Assembly: GCF_932276165.1 (NCBI RefSeq)
Contig: NC_064008.1
Coordinates: 5,647,001-5,711,000 of the forward strand
Length of the DNA: 64,000 nucleotides
Direction of reading: 5' to 3'
From: Plutella xylostella
Lineage: Eukaryota; Arthropoda; Insecta; Lepidoptera; Plutellidae
Positions within the stretch are counted from its first letter, which is position 1. Each line of letters starts with the position of its first letter. Shown in pieces: positions 55,401-64,000 of the stretch. Below the pieces are notes generated by a model. It saw only the letters and a list, made by a program, of their open reading frames with translations. It was not told where the DNA came from and ran no database searches. Both the position numbers and the translations under genes were made by a program.

Positions 55401-57082
55401 AGACGGGACTAGGGAAACCGGTTCTGGTATCTTTTGACATTTGCGAAATTACCGCGTGGTTAAATAACAAAATCGATTGATAGATGAAAGGTGTAAATTA
55501 ATGTGTTCAATGACTTTTACCATCTAGAATGCAAGTTTTAGATCAAGCACGAGGATAAAAATGATCCAATTTTGAAATCACCTATAAATTAGGTACACCA
55601 GGCTTCGTAGTCAATATGAAAATACCTAAATTACAATACAACTTTATTGATAAAACACACAATAAGTATAAATATGTAGATGTATAAATTTCAATTTTAA
55701 GTTGATTAGTTCAATAGGCCGCCTTATCGCTGCGAGCGATCTCTTCCAGACAACCTTGGCTACCTTGGGATGAACGAATGAATGAATGAACCTACTATTA
55801 AATTATAAATCCATTTTAACATCACCCAGGTATCCTTCACTGCTCTTCCTCGGCCTTCCACATCCAACCACTACCGATTATGGCCATTCGAAGTTCTGTC
55901 CCATTCCCATTGCCGTCTGTATGTTTACCAGAAAAACGAAATATTACAAGAAAACCACTCTATAATCATCCCTAGTTATTAAATTAATGCATTAACTACA
56001 TCTTAACCCTACTGATCACTGAGACATCATTGAATATGTGCTTCTTATCCGTCAATATGAAGTCGATCTCGTTTTTAGTCTTCCCATCGGGGCTAATCCA
56101 CGTCCACTTCCTTTGTGGCTTCTTCTTGTAGAAGGAGTTCATCATATAGAGGCCCTCCTTCTCCAAGAAGTCAGCCAGCATTTGCCCACGATGGTTTGAT
56201 GGCAATGAACATGGACAAGACAAAGGTCATGTCGAACGAACATGTTTCATCATCGCCCGTAACTGTAGGAGGTGTCACCATCGAAGTTGTCGATCAGTAT
56301 CCCTACCTAGGACAAGTGATCCGATTAGGTAAATCCAACTTCGATAAAGAGGTAGCTCGTAGAATCCAACTCGGATGGGCAGCGTTCGGGAAATTACGAC
56401 ACATCTTCACTGAAAACATACCTCAGTGTCTGAAAACAAAAGTTTTCAATCAGTGCGTGTTGCCAGTGATGACTTACGGAGCCGAGACGTGGTGCTTCAC
56501 CAAAGGGCTTATCCACAAGCTCAGAGTTGCTCAGCGTGCTATGGAAAGGGCTATGTTAGGCGTGTCCCTGCGAGATAGGATTCGTAATGAAGAAATCCGC
56601 AGGAGAACTAAAGTTACCGACATAGCCAAAAGGATTAGCACGCTGAAGTGGCAATGGGCTGGCCACGTAGCCCGCAGAGCCGACGACCGCTGGAGTAGAA
56701 AGGTTCTGGAGTGGAGACCCCGTGTCGGCAAACGGCGTGTCGGTCGCCCCCCAACCCGTTGGTCTGATGATCTGCGGAAGGTAGCGGGAAGCCGCTGGAT
56801 GCAGATGGCGGGTGACCGTTTGGGGTGGCGATCGTTAGGAGAGGCCTATGTCCAGCAGTGGACTACAGAAGGCTGAGAGAGAGAGAACTACATCTTCTGG
56901 CTAATGAAAAAAAAATGATAAGTATTGTACACCTATAACACCTTTACTGATCCAACATCTGGTTTCAGAATGGAAGACCAAAGCACAAAGTCATATCTTC
57001 AAGTACAGATGGACAGACTCAAGGCACTCAAAGCGAAACTGGCGACGGAAGCTAATGAAGATTACGTGATTATAAAAGAGGA
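49422..57082 (+). CDS. Candidate two-exon gene start (unrecognised protein), incomplete
   Basis: An ATG at 49422 opens a 26-nt exon (MAQHDESS plus two bases) ending at a GTATGT donor (49448). A second exon at 56969-57082, bounded by GTTTTCAG and GTGAGT, continues in phase to give MEDQSTKSYLQVQMDRLKAL and then KAKLATEANEDYVIIKE. It is charged and Leu-heptad-like, possibly a short coiled coil. The second exon has its own ATG (56970), so the first may be non-coding or unrelated. The following exon was not found with confidence; one option in phase is 59053-59169 through a poor acceptor. If real, the 7.5-kb intron holds an intact LINE and a twin-primed RTE copy. I do not recognise the family. Confidence 0.35.
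50472..50490. repeat. MITE end, CAGGGTGTTGCAAAA family
   Basis: CTTTTGCAACACCCTGTA is the reversed terminus of the family seen at 5163, 12064 and 27891; the rest of the element is not recognisable. Confidence 0.4.
50757..50867. mobile_element. Short MITE related to the hAT-like element
   Basis: AGGGCTAGTATACGGGCCGC and the mirrored GCGCCCCGTGCTACTAGCCC are the ends. The interior GACGTGACAAAAGTT and GTGAGTGAGCGCGATGC are shared with the hAT-like element near 32790-32820. No target duplication resolved. Confidence 0.5.
51179..52279 (+). CDS. LINE ORF1 protein (366 aa)
   Basis: The frame is open from ATG 51179 to TAA 52277-52279. The N-terminus (FLTFVQNKIDKLDELSVVQI) resembles an N-terminal region found in other lepidopteran LINE ORF1 proteins; residues about 115-160 are heptad-rich and may coil (LLKDLVTMKTELQNLRND). 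The middle is Pro/Arg/Ser-rich and basic (RRSPRRRTNN, ERKKRKR), suited to nucleic-acid binding, and the C-terminus (TIYVSRLMKTTTVDDIKDHI) is compact. No CCHC knuckles. It lies 22 bp before ORF2, as in a bicistronic LINE RNA. ORF1 proteins coat the element RNA. Confidence 0.75.
   Translation: MESNKVIINEFLTFVQNKIDKLDELSVVQICATNFNDSEVEHGKSVLYENISDSGRCILRKGDDKTKKNIKDVIKLFKDTHPDRQPIFVAQDLNKLPPVTFDYIDVTRLLKDLVTMKTELQNLRNDCVSKSEIKGFEDKVCGDLRNLESSIKKLDTQKYPATTPSVQRRSPRRRTNNENMNVTPSSNKIPNESNDVGSAVDLPTSQSSPRHTEPVRVPTYRDIAVRPAVPTRPPAVPLQANSTRPVRADKHDDSFTLVERKKRKRNTNMSGTAQKPSKLQVAQLPVTIYVSRLMKTTTVDDIKDHIQEMNEECIDVELLTQSREMCFNSFKVLISQCKIGTFLSSDFWPSGVKFRRYRDSKVPTRK
52302..55124 (+). CDS. LINE ORF2: endonuclease-reverse transcriptase (940 aa), apparently intact
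   Basis: The frame is open for 940 codons with no stop. AP endonuclease: LSYNCKN, LALQETWLL (catalytic Glu), ILGDFNSHPG, WSDHLPLAIE (final His), roughly residues 5-235. Reverse transcriptase: KRGKSPGLDGLS, GNYRPISLG, FGFRPGLSTDSA, CFLDLSKAFDLVNY, RQGGLTSPDLFNLYIDDL and YADDMVLLS near residue 722. A long C-terminal region follows, without RNase H. A GC-rich patch encodes an Ala/Gly-rich linker between the domains (about 53650-53780). AAATAAATG at 55241 and a T/A-rich tail to about 55280 end the element. Clade not fixed; CR1/Jockey superfamily is likely. Confidence 0.85.
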   Translation: MDSTTNKINLLSYNCKNIKRSVEHVRTLCRDFDILALQETWLLPHDLNFVNEIDDNFNCVAKSSVDTSVGVLRGRPFGGLALLWRKTKFTNVSLIECDTDRILGIKISNGSNSFLVFSIYMPTDSIDNLPEFTSCLAHITASIDNYEIPNVYILGDFNSHPGTLFCNEMFSFCNDQLWTCADTELLGLSSNTYTFISEAHGTRRWLDHCLTTAAAWSTVVSARVLYDVGWSDHLPLAIECSFPCELVKPMCSSQKSSLPKSIIWGERDKEQCSLYFKHCNEKLNGVKDDVSCGECMNDCCMNVSNHYLYIDDVYADIITVLQEGSIISAGVRLVEQRSRKKKVLGWNYHVRGSHQLARLHFQCWVAAGKPSAGIMFENMKSSRTHFKNTLKWCQKNEETIKCNIIAVHRKNKNFVKFWNSTRKLSYKQGLPASVEGLQDPGEIADMFAGRFKVAPRAASAEGAGGAPAGARPAEERLQFTARDVARALAGMKRGKSPGLDGLSVEHLLYAGEKICTKLCNLYNMCIRYSYLPSALMKTVVVPVAKNKTGDLGSAGNYRPISLGTILGKVLERLLQPELVGKLDISDAQFGFRPGLSTDSAILSLKHTVKYYTDRSTSVYACFLDLSKAFDLVNYNILWNKLSSSDVPNDVISLLRYWYGNQTNCVRWGDATSNEYRLDCGVRQGGLTSPDLFNLYIDDLIRGLRSTNVGCHIGGVCVNNLSYADDMVLLSPSIRGLQKLLSVCEHYANAHGLKYNVSKTEMLVFRAGRGPERVPEVVLDGAPVRVVQQFRYLGHILTSDLRDDTDIERERRALSIRCNMLARRFHRCSEQVKITLFRAYCQNIYTGHLWINYTRKAMSTMRVQYNDAYRTLMRRPRYCSASGMFSEAGVPDFFAVLRSRIATFWSGLRSTGNAILKVVSEDFRNPFYRHWLSVHQDANRK
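55630..55775 (-). mobile_element. LINE 3'-tail fragment with stem-loop
   Basis: On the minus strand: GGTTGTCTGGAAGAGATCGCT-CGC-AGCGAT (perfect stem, 55740-55726), AAGGCGGCC, and a tail with CAATAAAGTTGTATTGTA. Same module as the 4690 LINE tail. Confidence 0.6.
56005..56885. mobile_element. RTE LINE with inverted 5' part (twin priming), 11-bp target duplication
   Basis: AACTACATCTT occurs at 55994-56004 and 56886-56896, bounding the insert. From 56005 to about 56197 the minus strand encodes the end of the RTE endonuclease (NHRGQMLADFLEKEGLYMMN, TWISPDGKTKNEIDFILTDK). From about 56200 the plus strand encodes the RT C-terminus (AMNMDKTKVM, VARRIQLGWAAFGK, FNQCVLPVMTYGAETW, GRPPTRWSDDLRKV, YVQQW) and a GAGAGAGA tail. 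The two halves face opposite ways with the middle of the element missing. Confidence 0.88.
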
Positions 57083-58719
57083 GTGAGTACATTATTTTAT
57101 ATTTATGATGATGATAATGATGGTGAGAGGGAAACTCAAAAAATCCTATTCCTGATACCCTACTACAGTTCGGTCGAAACAACTTGTCTAAAGTTTGTTG
57201 CGATTAAACTTTCGTGCTTTAGAAATAACTAGTAACCACCTACCAACTATCAATCTTTGAAAAAAAGAAAATGAGGTTTGTTAGTTTGGAAAGGTAAAAA
57301 AGTGCATTCGCCGACTTCAGAACTACCAAGTTTGATCTGCACTGTACCATCTCGATACGTAAGTCGATGCGTATGCCGATGCCGATGTACCTAACATCTG
57401 ACAGTCATTATAATAATATTGTTCCATACCCATATACAAAAGTTAGTAAGTAGATCTAGCTATCAGAATATGAAAACCCGAGTTCGCGTTGTTCCAGAGT
57501 ATGAACTTAATGTTACCTATATGCTAAATGTGAATTTATGGTAGGTAAATGCAAGCGTTATGTCATAGGTACTTAACTTTAACATTCTCAGTTGTGATAT
57601 ATATACAGACAGTTTATTAGTAGGCATTAAATTAATTATTTAATGAGCTAATGCCTTTCTGAGATCCTCAAATAGGTATCTTGAGTTGAGCGATCGCTGG
57701 CATTTTCAGTCTTCATTCATTTCTTCGCTCGTTTTTTATAGCCTTTTTTTACGCATCATTCCAAACCGAAAGCACATGCCATTTGACCTATTAGATCTCT
57801 AATTAAGCGTTTTATAGTCATCCATTCACAACTGCCTTACTACATCTTACGATACATGACATCGGTAGGCTGTGAAGCATAATTACCTTTGCCAACTACC
57901 TATTTATAAACAAGGAATGTTATCTCTGGAAGTACCCTATTCTGAGCCTCTATCCGGTGTTCTTCTTCTTGAGATGTCATGAGAATCGATCCCTTGTGGG
58001 TGTTCTATAATGACGGCAACTTTAAGTAGAAATTAGCAATAAATAAGTTAAGTTTTTGCTTAAGTGGTAGGTAGATTCTACGAATTTCACGTGAGCTATG
58101 GGTTCCGAAAGGGCCCCTTTTTTTCGTTGGCTGGTAGAATTATGAAAATGTTACAACGATTGGAGCCGGTACGTATTGTAACTATTGTAAGACCTTTAAA
58201 CCACAACTATCAACTATTAAAGTATTGCAGTGTGATAAAAACAAAGTTACGATGTGTAAGGTACTGTTTCAAACTATTTTTTTTCCTGTATTCATTCACA
58301 GATTTGTTTTCGCTGGTTTCAAAAAGTAGGTATTTTAAAAATACCTTTCGTTAAATACCTACAGTATTTTTTACGTAATTAAGTGATAAGTAGTCATCAG
58401 CATTGATCACATGAATCCTACCGTAGCGGTGGAGGGCAATCAGTCTATAAATTTTACTACAAAGATATACATACATATTTTTTGAAATTAGGTACTTCTC
58501 TTAATGAAAGAGCCTTTAGTTGAAGTAGCAGAAGCTTTCATAAAACGTGACTGTTTAAAACCACCGCAAATCGGACTTGTAGCGAGCTTTCGGCAAACTT
58601 GCAAAGCGTTTTACCTTATTTACGAGGTATTAATTGACTCTCCTTACAAAACATACGGACACGCAAACTTATGGTTCAAAACTCCAAAATGTGTTGATTA
58701 TAAAGGAATTCCATGGCCA

Positions 58720-59062
58720 TTATAACGCGCCCCGGGCGCCTAAAGTGGTGGGACCAGTCGGGCTGTTTCCCGCGCTTTGTCCAACACGCTGCCTCTTCAG
58801 TTTGGCTCCGCGAGCAGTGGCCGGCGGGACCCTTGCCTCTTCGACGCCGCGTGAAAAAAAACAAAATTAAAAACATAAAATTTAAAAACTTACGAACTCT
58901 TTCGGCTACGTTCGCGGTAATTTCTGAACTTTTTTCAACGCGATTTTAAGGTTACATTCTGTGAAAAATGAGTGCTTCGGTAAAAGTTGATGTTTTGTAA
59001 TAATGTCTGCGATAGGGGTGGTTCGTATTTCGTCGCGTATGCTCAGATAAAGTGTTGGAGCG
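58720..59062 (+). promoter_or_regulatory. GC-rich promoter-like region
   Basis: In an otherwise AT-rich area, 58728-58860 is GC- and CpG-rich (TAACGCGCCCCGGGCGCC, GCAGTGGCCGGCGGGACC). It lies 200-330 bp upstream of the candidate first coding exon at 59063. Promoter function is inferred from composition and position. Confidence 0.35.
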
Positions 59063-59169
59063 ATGCAATTTCAAGGCAACGATGAGGATGACTTGCAATA
59101 TCGGATTTTCGGAGATTCCTTCAATCTTCCGGAGGAGGGTAGCAGCTTCAATGCCGGCCGCAAGAGAAA
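59063..59169 (+). CDS. Candidate first coding exon of an unrecognised gene (runs beyond the window)
   Basis: ATG at 59063 opens 35 codons and two bases ending at a consensus GTGAGT donor (59170). The peptide MQFQGNDEDDLQYRIFGDSF then NLPEEGSSFNAGRKRK is acidic then basic, with codon choice and composition unlike the AT-rich surroundings. Stops occur upstream in frame (TAA at 59048-59050), which fits a first exon. I do not recognise the family and no later exon was found before 64000. Alternatively it continues the exon ending at 57082. Confidence 0.42.
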
Positions 59170-59697
59170 GTGAGTCTTGTTTTGTTTTTATTCGCCTTAT
59201 CTCGCTGCATACCATGGAGGTGGGTCTACCGGCAATACGATGCGCTTTTGTTTCGTATTAAACTTAAGTATTGTAGTATTGTGAAGCAAAATTATCTGAA
59301 ACAATTGACTACTCGTATGAATGAATGACATTATGATAGCTGTCGTCTGACCAGATAAATTGGTTTCACTACATATAATTGAGATAAGTAAAACCAATTA
59401 TCAATTTTATAGCTACTCTACACTAGTAACTTTAACAAGCATCTGTTTTGTGCTTATTAGGTTAGTATCTAACATTATGTTAACAATATTTATTCAAGCG
59501 CATTCCAGGTTTAATCCTAACTTACCCCTCTGCGCTGATGAAGATTTTTTATTTATTTATAAGGCTGGTTTTAGTGCCTCTTTGATATCAATTTAGAATC
59601 GTCAACGCTGAGTAGTGAACTTGACTCATCATCATCCGGCATGATTTATTTAATTAGTTTAGTACCTACTTACATACTATTCTATTCTATTCTCTGG

Positions 59698-61573
59698 AGG
59701 GTGATTCGTGTCACAAAAAACACCTTCGTTTTCATCTCGTTTTCAGATTTTTACGAACGAGCTATGAAATTGCGATTCACGTGGCACTAAAAACAAGCTA
59801 CATAGTAAGATCGTTTCGAGATCGCAAAATGAATGAACGGAATGGAGAATGACGCGATTCATGTCATTTTTGTTGAATTATTTGATATCGCTTATCTGTC
59901 ATATTTTGACGTTAAAGCGATTTTAAACTTTCGAAGAAAAGGGTGAAATTGTTAGATCGTTTTCAGAAAAAATACTGCTATGCTAAGAGTGAAATTGACC
60001 TTGTACGCATCTCTCCAAGATCTTCAAGCCATTTTTCAGCCAGACAGCCGTCCCTACGAGATACGTTTCCATCTTTACCGAATTCGTAATTTTCCTTTAT
60101 AGTAAGCTTGTATTAGTGATATTTATTTGATTGGCGTGGGTTTTGGCCAGAGGCCATCGCAGAATGAGGTAGAATATTTTAACCGAAAGCATACACATTC
60201 CCTCAGTGTGCAAATTGTAAGCTAATGAATTAAACACATTGTAATGCATGTATATTTTATTTATTGAAAGAACTAATAAATTCTATGAATTATCACAAAT
60301 ACTAAAAAATATAGGTAGTAATTAGGTCCCTTTACCACTTAATAAAGCTACAGATAATGGCAATCAAAGATCAGTCTTATTTTTTCTCGTATTCTCTCCT
60401 ATAGGTTGACTGTTACAAAATGCTTTTAGCCTTGTGTTTAATTATTAATACATATATAATACAATATTTTGTTAACAATTATTAAACTATTATTGTATAT
60501 AGGAACTTAGGTAATCAGTAATCACAGGTGCTCCTCTGTTTGAATTGACGCATGAAGAAGAGGAAGAAGAGAGGCGTGAGGCCATTGAAGGCCAGGCGCA
60601 TGCGTAGGGACGGGATCCTCCCGCGCACCGCCAGTCTTGATTGTTCCTTTCATTAGCCTAGAAAACACAAAATGAAAAGTTCAGTATGATATTGTTCTAA
60701 AAAAATTACAGACACTAAAAAAACTACACTGTAACATAAATATTCAACACCAGTTTTCCTAACACATTATTGGGGTAACAATGAAGTTAAATTCTATTCT
60801 ATTATTTAGCCAAACATTTAGGAATAACCTACCTTTTTCCATATGAGGAGCCCCTGCTCAAGAAGCCTCTCATTGACTGCAGCCTGTCTGTTCATTGCTT
60901 CAGTTAATCAGCTATCATTGGGAGGGCTGAAGCCGTGGCCCTCTCACAACGCAGTTGCTCCATCTGCAACTCAAGCACATCCGCTGCTGCTTGTGTTCAT
61001 CTCGTTCATGATTCTAAAACAATTCAAACAGAAATTGGATACATCGTAAATTACAATACCTTCTTGACTACAACCGGTAACATCTATATTTCAAAAAAAA
61101 TAGGTTAATACATTGATACTTACATGTCTCAGTCGTATTTCTCTAAGTTAGTTAAACTTCCTTTCTTCTTATTTTCCAAAAAAACTACGTTGACACGAAA
61201 ATGAGCAAACAGCTTATGTAGAAAAGAAAACATGGCGGCTGTCAAAAGTGCCACAGGTTATGAATTTCTTCAACGTTGAATTAAAAAGCCGTTTTTTAAT
61301 ACTTGCTATCGTCACTAATTCCAACAAAATATATTGTAGGAACAAAATTATTTAAAACAATTAGTGGTAGTATTTATTATTTTTGCATGGCAATTAAAAA
61401 AATATAGTTTCATTCATTTCACTCAAGCGATCCAAATACGAACTAGCGATATGAAAACGAGATCAAAGTATATGTGTTATGAATCGCGTTTTTGAACATT
61501 GCGGATTTCATCTCGTAACTCGTTCGTATCGCTTTACAAATATTTCGGTTGAGATGTGAATCGCGCCCCTGTG
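59698..61573. mobile_element. Decayed Harbinger-like DNA element (tentative)
   Basis: AGGGTGATTCGTG at the left and GTGAATCGCGCCCCT at the right are imperfect inverted ends, and TTTCATCTCGTTTTC/TTTCATCTCGTAACTCG-type sequences lie near each. Between them the minus strand keeps short frames such as LELQMEQLRCERATASALPM and EAMNRQAAVNERLLEQGLLI (60835-60990), like the Gln/Glu-rich C-terminus of Harbinger Myb/SANT proteins. All frames are broken. No target duplication resolved. Confidence 0.35.
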
Positions 61574-61660
61574 GGGGTGTTAGTACCTGCACCTGGCTCT
61601 CTCGAGTGGAACCTTTGTGCATATCCCCAAGGTCTAAACTGCCTACCTACTTACATACAT
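61573..61660 (-). mobile_element. SINE 3'-body fragment
   Basis: GGCTCTCTCGAGTGGAACC and GCATATCCCCAAGGTCTAAA match 16480-16520 reversed. It abuts the right end of the decayed element. Confidence 0.5.
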
Positions 61661-61795
61661 AATAATAAATAATGTATGTCCGCATCATCAGTGTGCTCTG
61701 TACTGTAAAATAAAGCCAAAATACCGCTGGACGGGTTTAATACATAAGGTACATAGATACCTACCCAAATCGAATCAGTTTCAGGCTTCTATTTT

Positions 61796-62300
61796 TAACC
61801 GACTTCAAAAAAAGGAGGAGGTTCTCAATTCGTCGGGATCTTTTTTTTTTTTTTTTTTTTTTTATATTTTTTTTATGTATGTTCACCGATTACTCCGCCG
61901 TTTATGAACCGATTTTGAAAATTCTTTTTTTGTTGTATTGGGTTGAGCTCCCAGGTGGTCCCATTTTTTTTTCAGAATTTTATCTCACCCCCAAGGGTGG
62001 GTAAAGGGGTAAAAACAGGGTATGAATTTCCATTTTGGGCACATATTAACCGATTCTAATGAAATTAAGAACGTAAATATAGATCTTATAACAAAAAAAT
62101 ATGATGGTGACCTTGAGCTGATCTGATGATGGAAACGGAAGGCAGTCAGGGGAACTCCTCAACGGTATATAGCAACTACTTCGTGTTTAGGCTTGAATGA
62201 TTCGTATTGATTAGTAGGACTTTTTGGTATCATTTGCACCTTAATTTTGATTGAAAATTATTACAAATAAACTAAAAACTATTAAATAAAATAATAATTA
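61796..62300. repeat. Interspersed repeat, AACCGACTTCAAAAAA family
   Basis: Begins TTAACCGACTTCAAAAAAAG followed by GAGGAGGTTCTCAATTCGTC, a long T run, GTTCACCGATTACTCCGCCG and the block CACATATTAACCGATTCTAA. This start motif returns at both ends of the hairpin at 62302-62586, so the two may be one element. Non-coding. Confidence 0.5.
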
Positions 62301-62301
62301 A

Positions 62302-62586
62302 AAAAATTAAAAAACCGACTTCAAAAAACCACTAAAATGTAAGAAATAATTTAAGGTTTACACAAATTCTACTCGTATGAGACAGTACAAATATACCTAA
62401 GCAGGAACTGTTCTTTTTTGAAGTTGGTGCCATATTTCTTCAGATTACTTTGTCACCGCACCAACATCAAAAAAGAACAGTTCCTGCTTAGGTATATTTG
62501 TACTGTCTCATACGAGTAGAATTTGTGTAAACCTTAAATTATTTCTTACATTTTAGTGGTTTTTTGAAGTCGGTTTTTTAATTTTT
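62302..62586. repeat. 128-bp near-perfect inverted repeat, 29-nt loop
   Basis: Arms 62302-62429 and 62459-62586 are complementary at 127 of 128 positions (the only difference is GAAGTTGG against CCAACATC). The loop is 62430-62458. Both arms begin with the ATTAAAAAACCGACTTCAAA motif. A transcript across it would form a long, almost unbroken RNA hairpin. Such low divergence points to recent origin or gene conversion. Confidence 0.92.
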
Positions 62587-62599
62587 CTTGAAAGTACAA

Positions 62600-64000
62600 G
62601 GGAAGGTAGTGGCTGAGTCATCGAGTTTCCGCTATCTACAGATAGAGTGAAGTGCAGTTTTCTGACCATTATTCATGGTTTCCTCCTGATGTTCTTCTGA
62701 TCAGGGTGCTATCTACTGGGTGGGGTATTGGTGGGTGGTAGGGTGGTACCTACTGTTTATCATACTCGTAGGTACCTGTAGTATATCGGTATCGATAACT
62801 TTACTACGGAACCAGTTTAATTTCTTCATTCCAAATCGCATAGGGTTCAAGCTTTTGACTACCCTCATGGTTGTAGATACTACCTCCCTACGATCGTGAA
62901 CTATTCCTATTGCTCACTGCCTAGCAGACAGAGACGTATCTCAATATCCTGGGGCCCCTTTTATCACCATCTCATCTGAATATTGTTCCTAGCTAACAAG
63001 TTTTTATTGTCCTGCCGTCATCCGGTCGTCAGTATTCGAAGCCACCTCTCTAGTTCGTCTATGGTGATTTATCATTCCTACTTTAACCTTCTTAAACGCC
63101 GACAGATTATCCTGCGTGCTTGCCAAGACCTTGGTATTAAACTCAAGGTCTCACGTACTTTAGGTACGGACCTACCACGGCGAAAACGAGATTTGGGAGT
63201 CGGCTTGGTAACATGTGTCTGACCACTTTGCTCTCAATATCAATGTTACCACGCCTTGATGTTTCGAGCTATCCATGTGCCATGATTTCATGTAGGATAT
63301 TTTTTAAGAAGACAAAAACAAGAGGAAGAAAAGGATTTTGTGTAGCCCAGACATTTATTTTATCACTGACGGAGTGACGGGGTAGGTTGACGTGAAATAC
63401 ACATAATAGATAAAGATAATTTGGGTATGTTGGACAAAGCTGAGGAGGATAATTATGTGCTTGCTAGAAATAAAATGAAATATTATGTACCTAGCTGTAT
63501 TATAACACAGGTACCTACATATTACAGGATCCTTTTAAAGTTTTAGCAAGCCTACCCAGATTCGTGTAGGTAGATGATGCGTATTGTTTGTATAACGCAT
63601 TACTATACTAGCATTGAATGAGTCGACGCATTTCATTCATAAGTCATGAGCATGATAATTTAATAGTCCCTCAGCCTACAGCTGAGAATAAACAAGATAT
63701 TCGCGACAGGAAATTATGGTTTAAAATTAAAAGATCTTGCTCTGGCATTCTTACCGCTAACAAGTTTGCCCACTGCCATGGAATTTATGGGCATCAGTGC
63801 AACTTTCATTATGTTATTAACGTTTATTGTTTTCGCAATTTTATGACAATTGCTCGGAGGGCAACACTTAGCCCTGTGGTTATTGAATCCCATTAAACTT
63901 TTAAAAGTCTTGCCACTTCTGACTTTCATGGTGTGGTGTCGATGTAGGCATGCAACCAGTTCAGTTCAGGTTTTGTTAGGTTTCCAAGAAATAATATCCG
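62600..64000. other. Terminal stretch with no recognised feature
   Basis: Frames at 62983-63222 and 63618-63896 have no family features, splice support or start context. No repeat ends were defined. Confidence 0.4.

Noticed and set aside
58504..58725. 73-codon frame (MKEPLVEVAEAFIKRDCLKP..) as an exon
   Set aside because: No recognisable domain, weak flanking splice signals, and the frame overlaps the start of the GC-rich promoter-like region.
59053..59169. Continuation of the exon ending at 57082
   Set aside because: The phase fits, but the acceptor (AGATAAAG) lacks a pyrimidine tract; a separate first exon is more likely, so the link is left open.

Overview
The window is nuclear DNA from an insect, almost certainly a moth or butterfly. 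It is AT-rich with spliced genes. It is packed with repeats typical of lepidopteran genomes: Lep1-type Helitrons that start TCCTAACTAATATT and end CTAG, two tRNA-derived SINE families, RTE and CR1/Jockey-group LINEs, and many palindromic MITEs. The species cannot be named from sequence alone.

Three host genes can be reconstructed exon by exon from splice signals and reading phase. (1) A MARCH-type membrane E3 ubiquitin ligase, plus strand, 13869-23672, 5 exons, 401 aa, with a RING-CH domain and two membrane spans. (2) Nup62, plus strand, 24178-42511, 17 exons, 725 aa, the FG-repeat nucleoporin of the central nuclear-pore channel; it starts about 500 bp after the ligase ends. (3) Hus1, minus strand, 43414-46778, 6 exons, 292 aa, a subunit of the 9-1-1 DNA-damage clamp, tail-to-tail with Nup62. 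Weaker coding candidates are a terminal THAP-domain exon at 144-327 (-), a small secreted peptide at 11755-11955 (-), two exons that join in phase at 49422-49447 and 56969-57082 (+), and a probable first coding exon at 59063-59169 (+) below a GC-rich promoter-like stretch.

Layout: 1-13.8 kb is repeat-dominated (RTE fragments, a nearly intact LINE at 1527-4800, many MITEs). 13.9-23.7 kb is the ligase, whose introns hold Helitrons and a SINE. 24.2-42.7 kb is Nup62, whose large introns are transposon nests: intron 13 holds a LINE split by a hAT-like element that is itself split by a mariner-like element, intron 14 holds a foldback/MULE-like element with a SINE inside, and intron 16 holds a decayed DDE transposon. 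43-47 kb is Hus1. 47-64 kb is again repeat-rich, with an apparently intact two-ORF LINE (51179-55124), a 5'-inverted (twin-primed) RTE insertion with an 11-bp target duplication, a decayed Harbinger-like element, and a 128-bp inverted repeat with one mismatch (62302-62586).

I found no clearly new multi-gene system. The most notable signals are structural: the long hairpin, the three-level nest, the foldback element, base-pair covariation in LINE 3' tails, and copied exon edges with splice donors inside introns of two genes.
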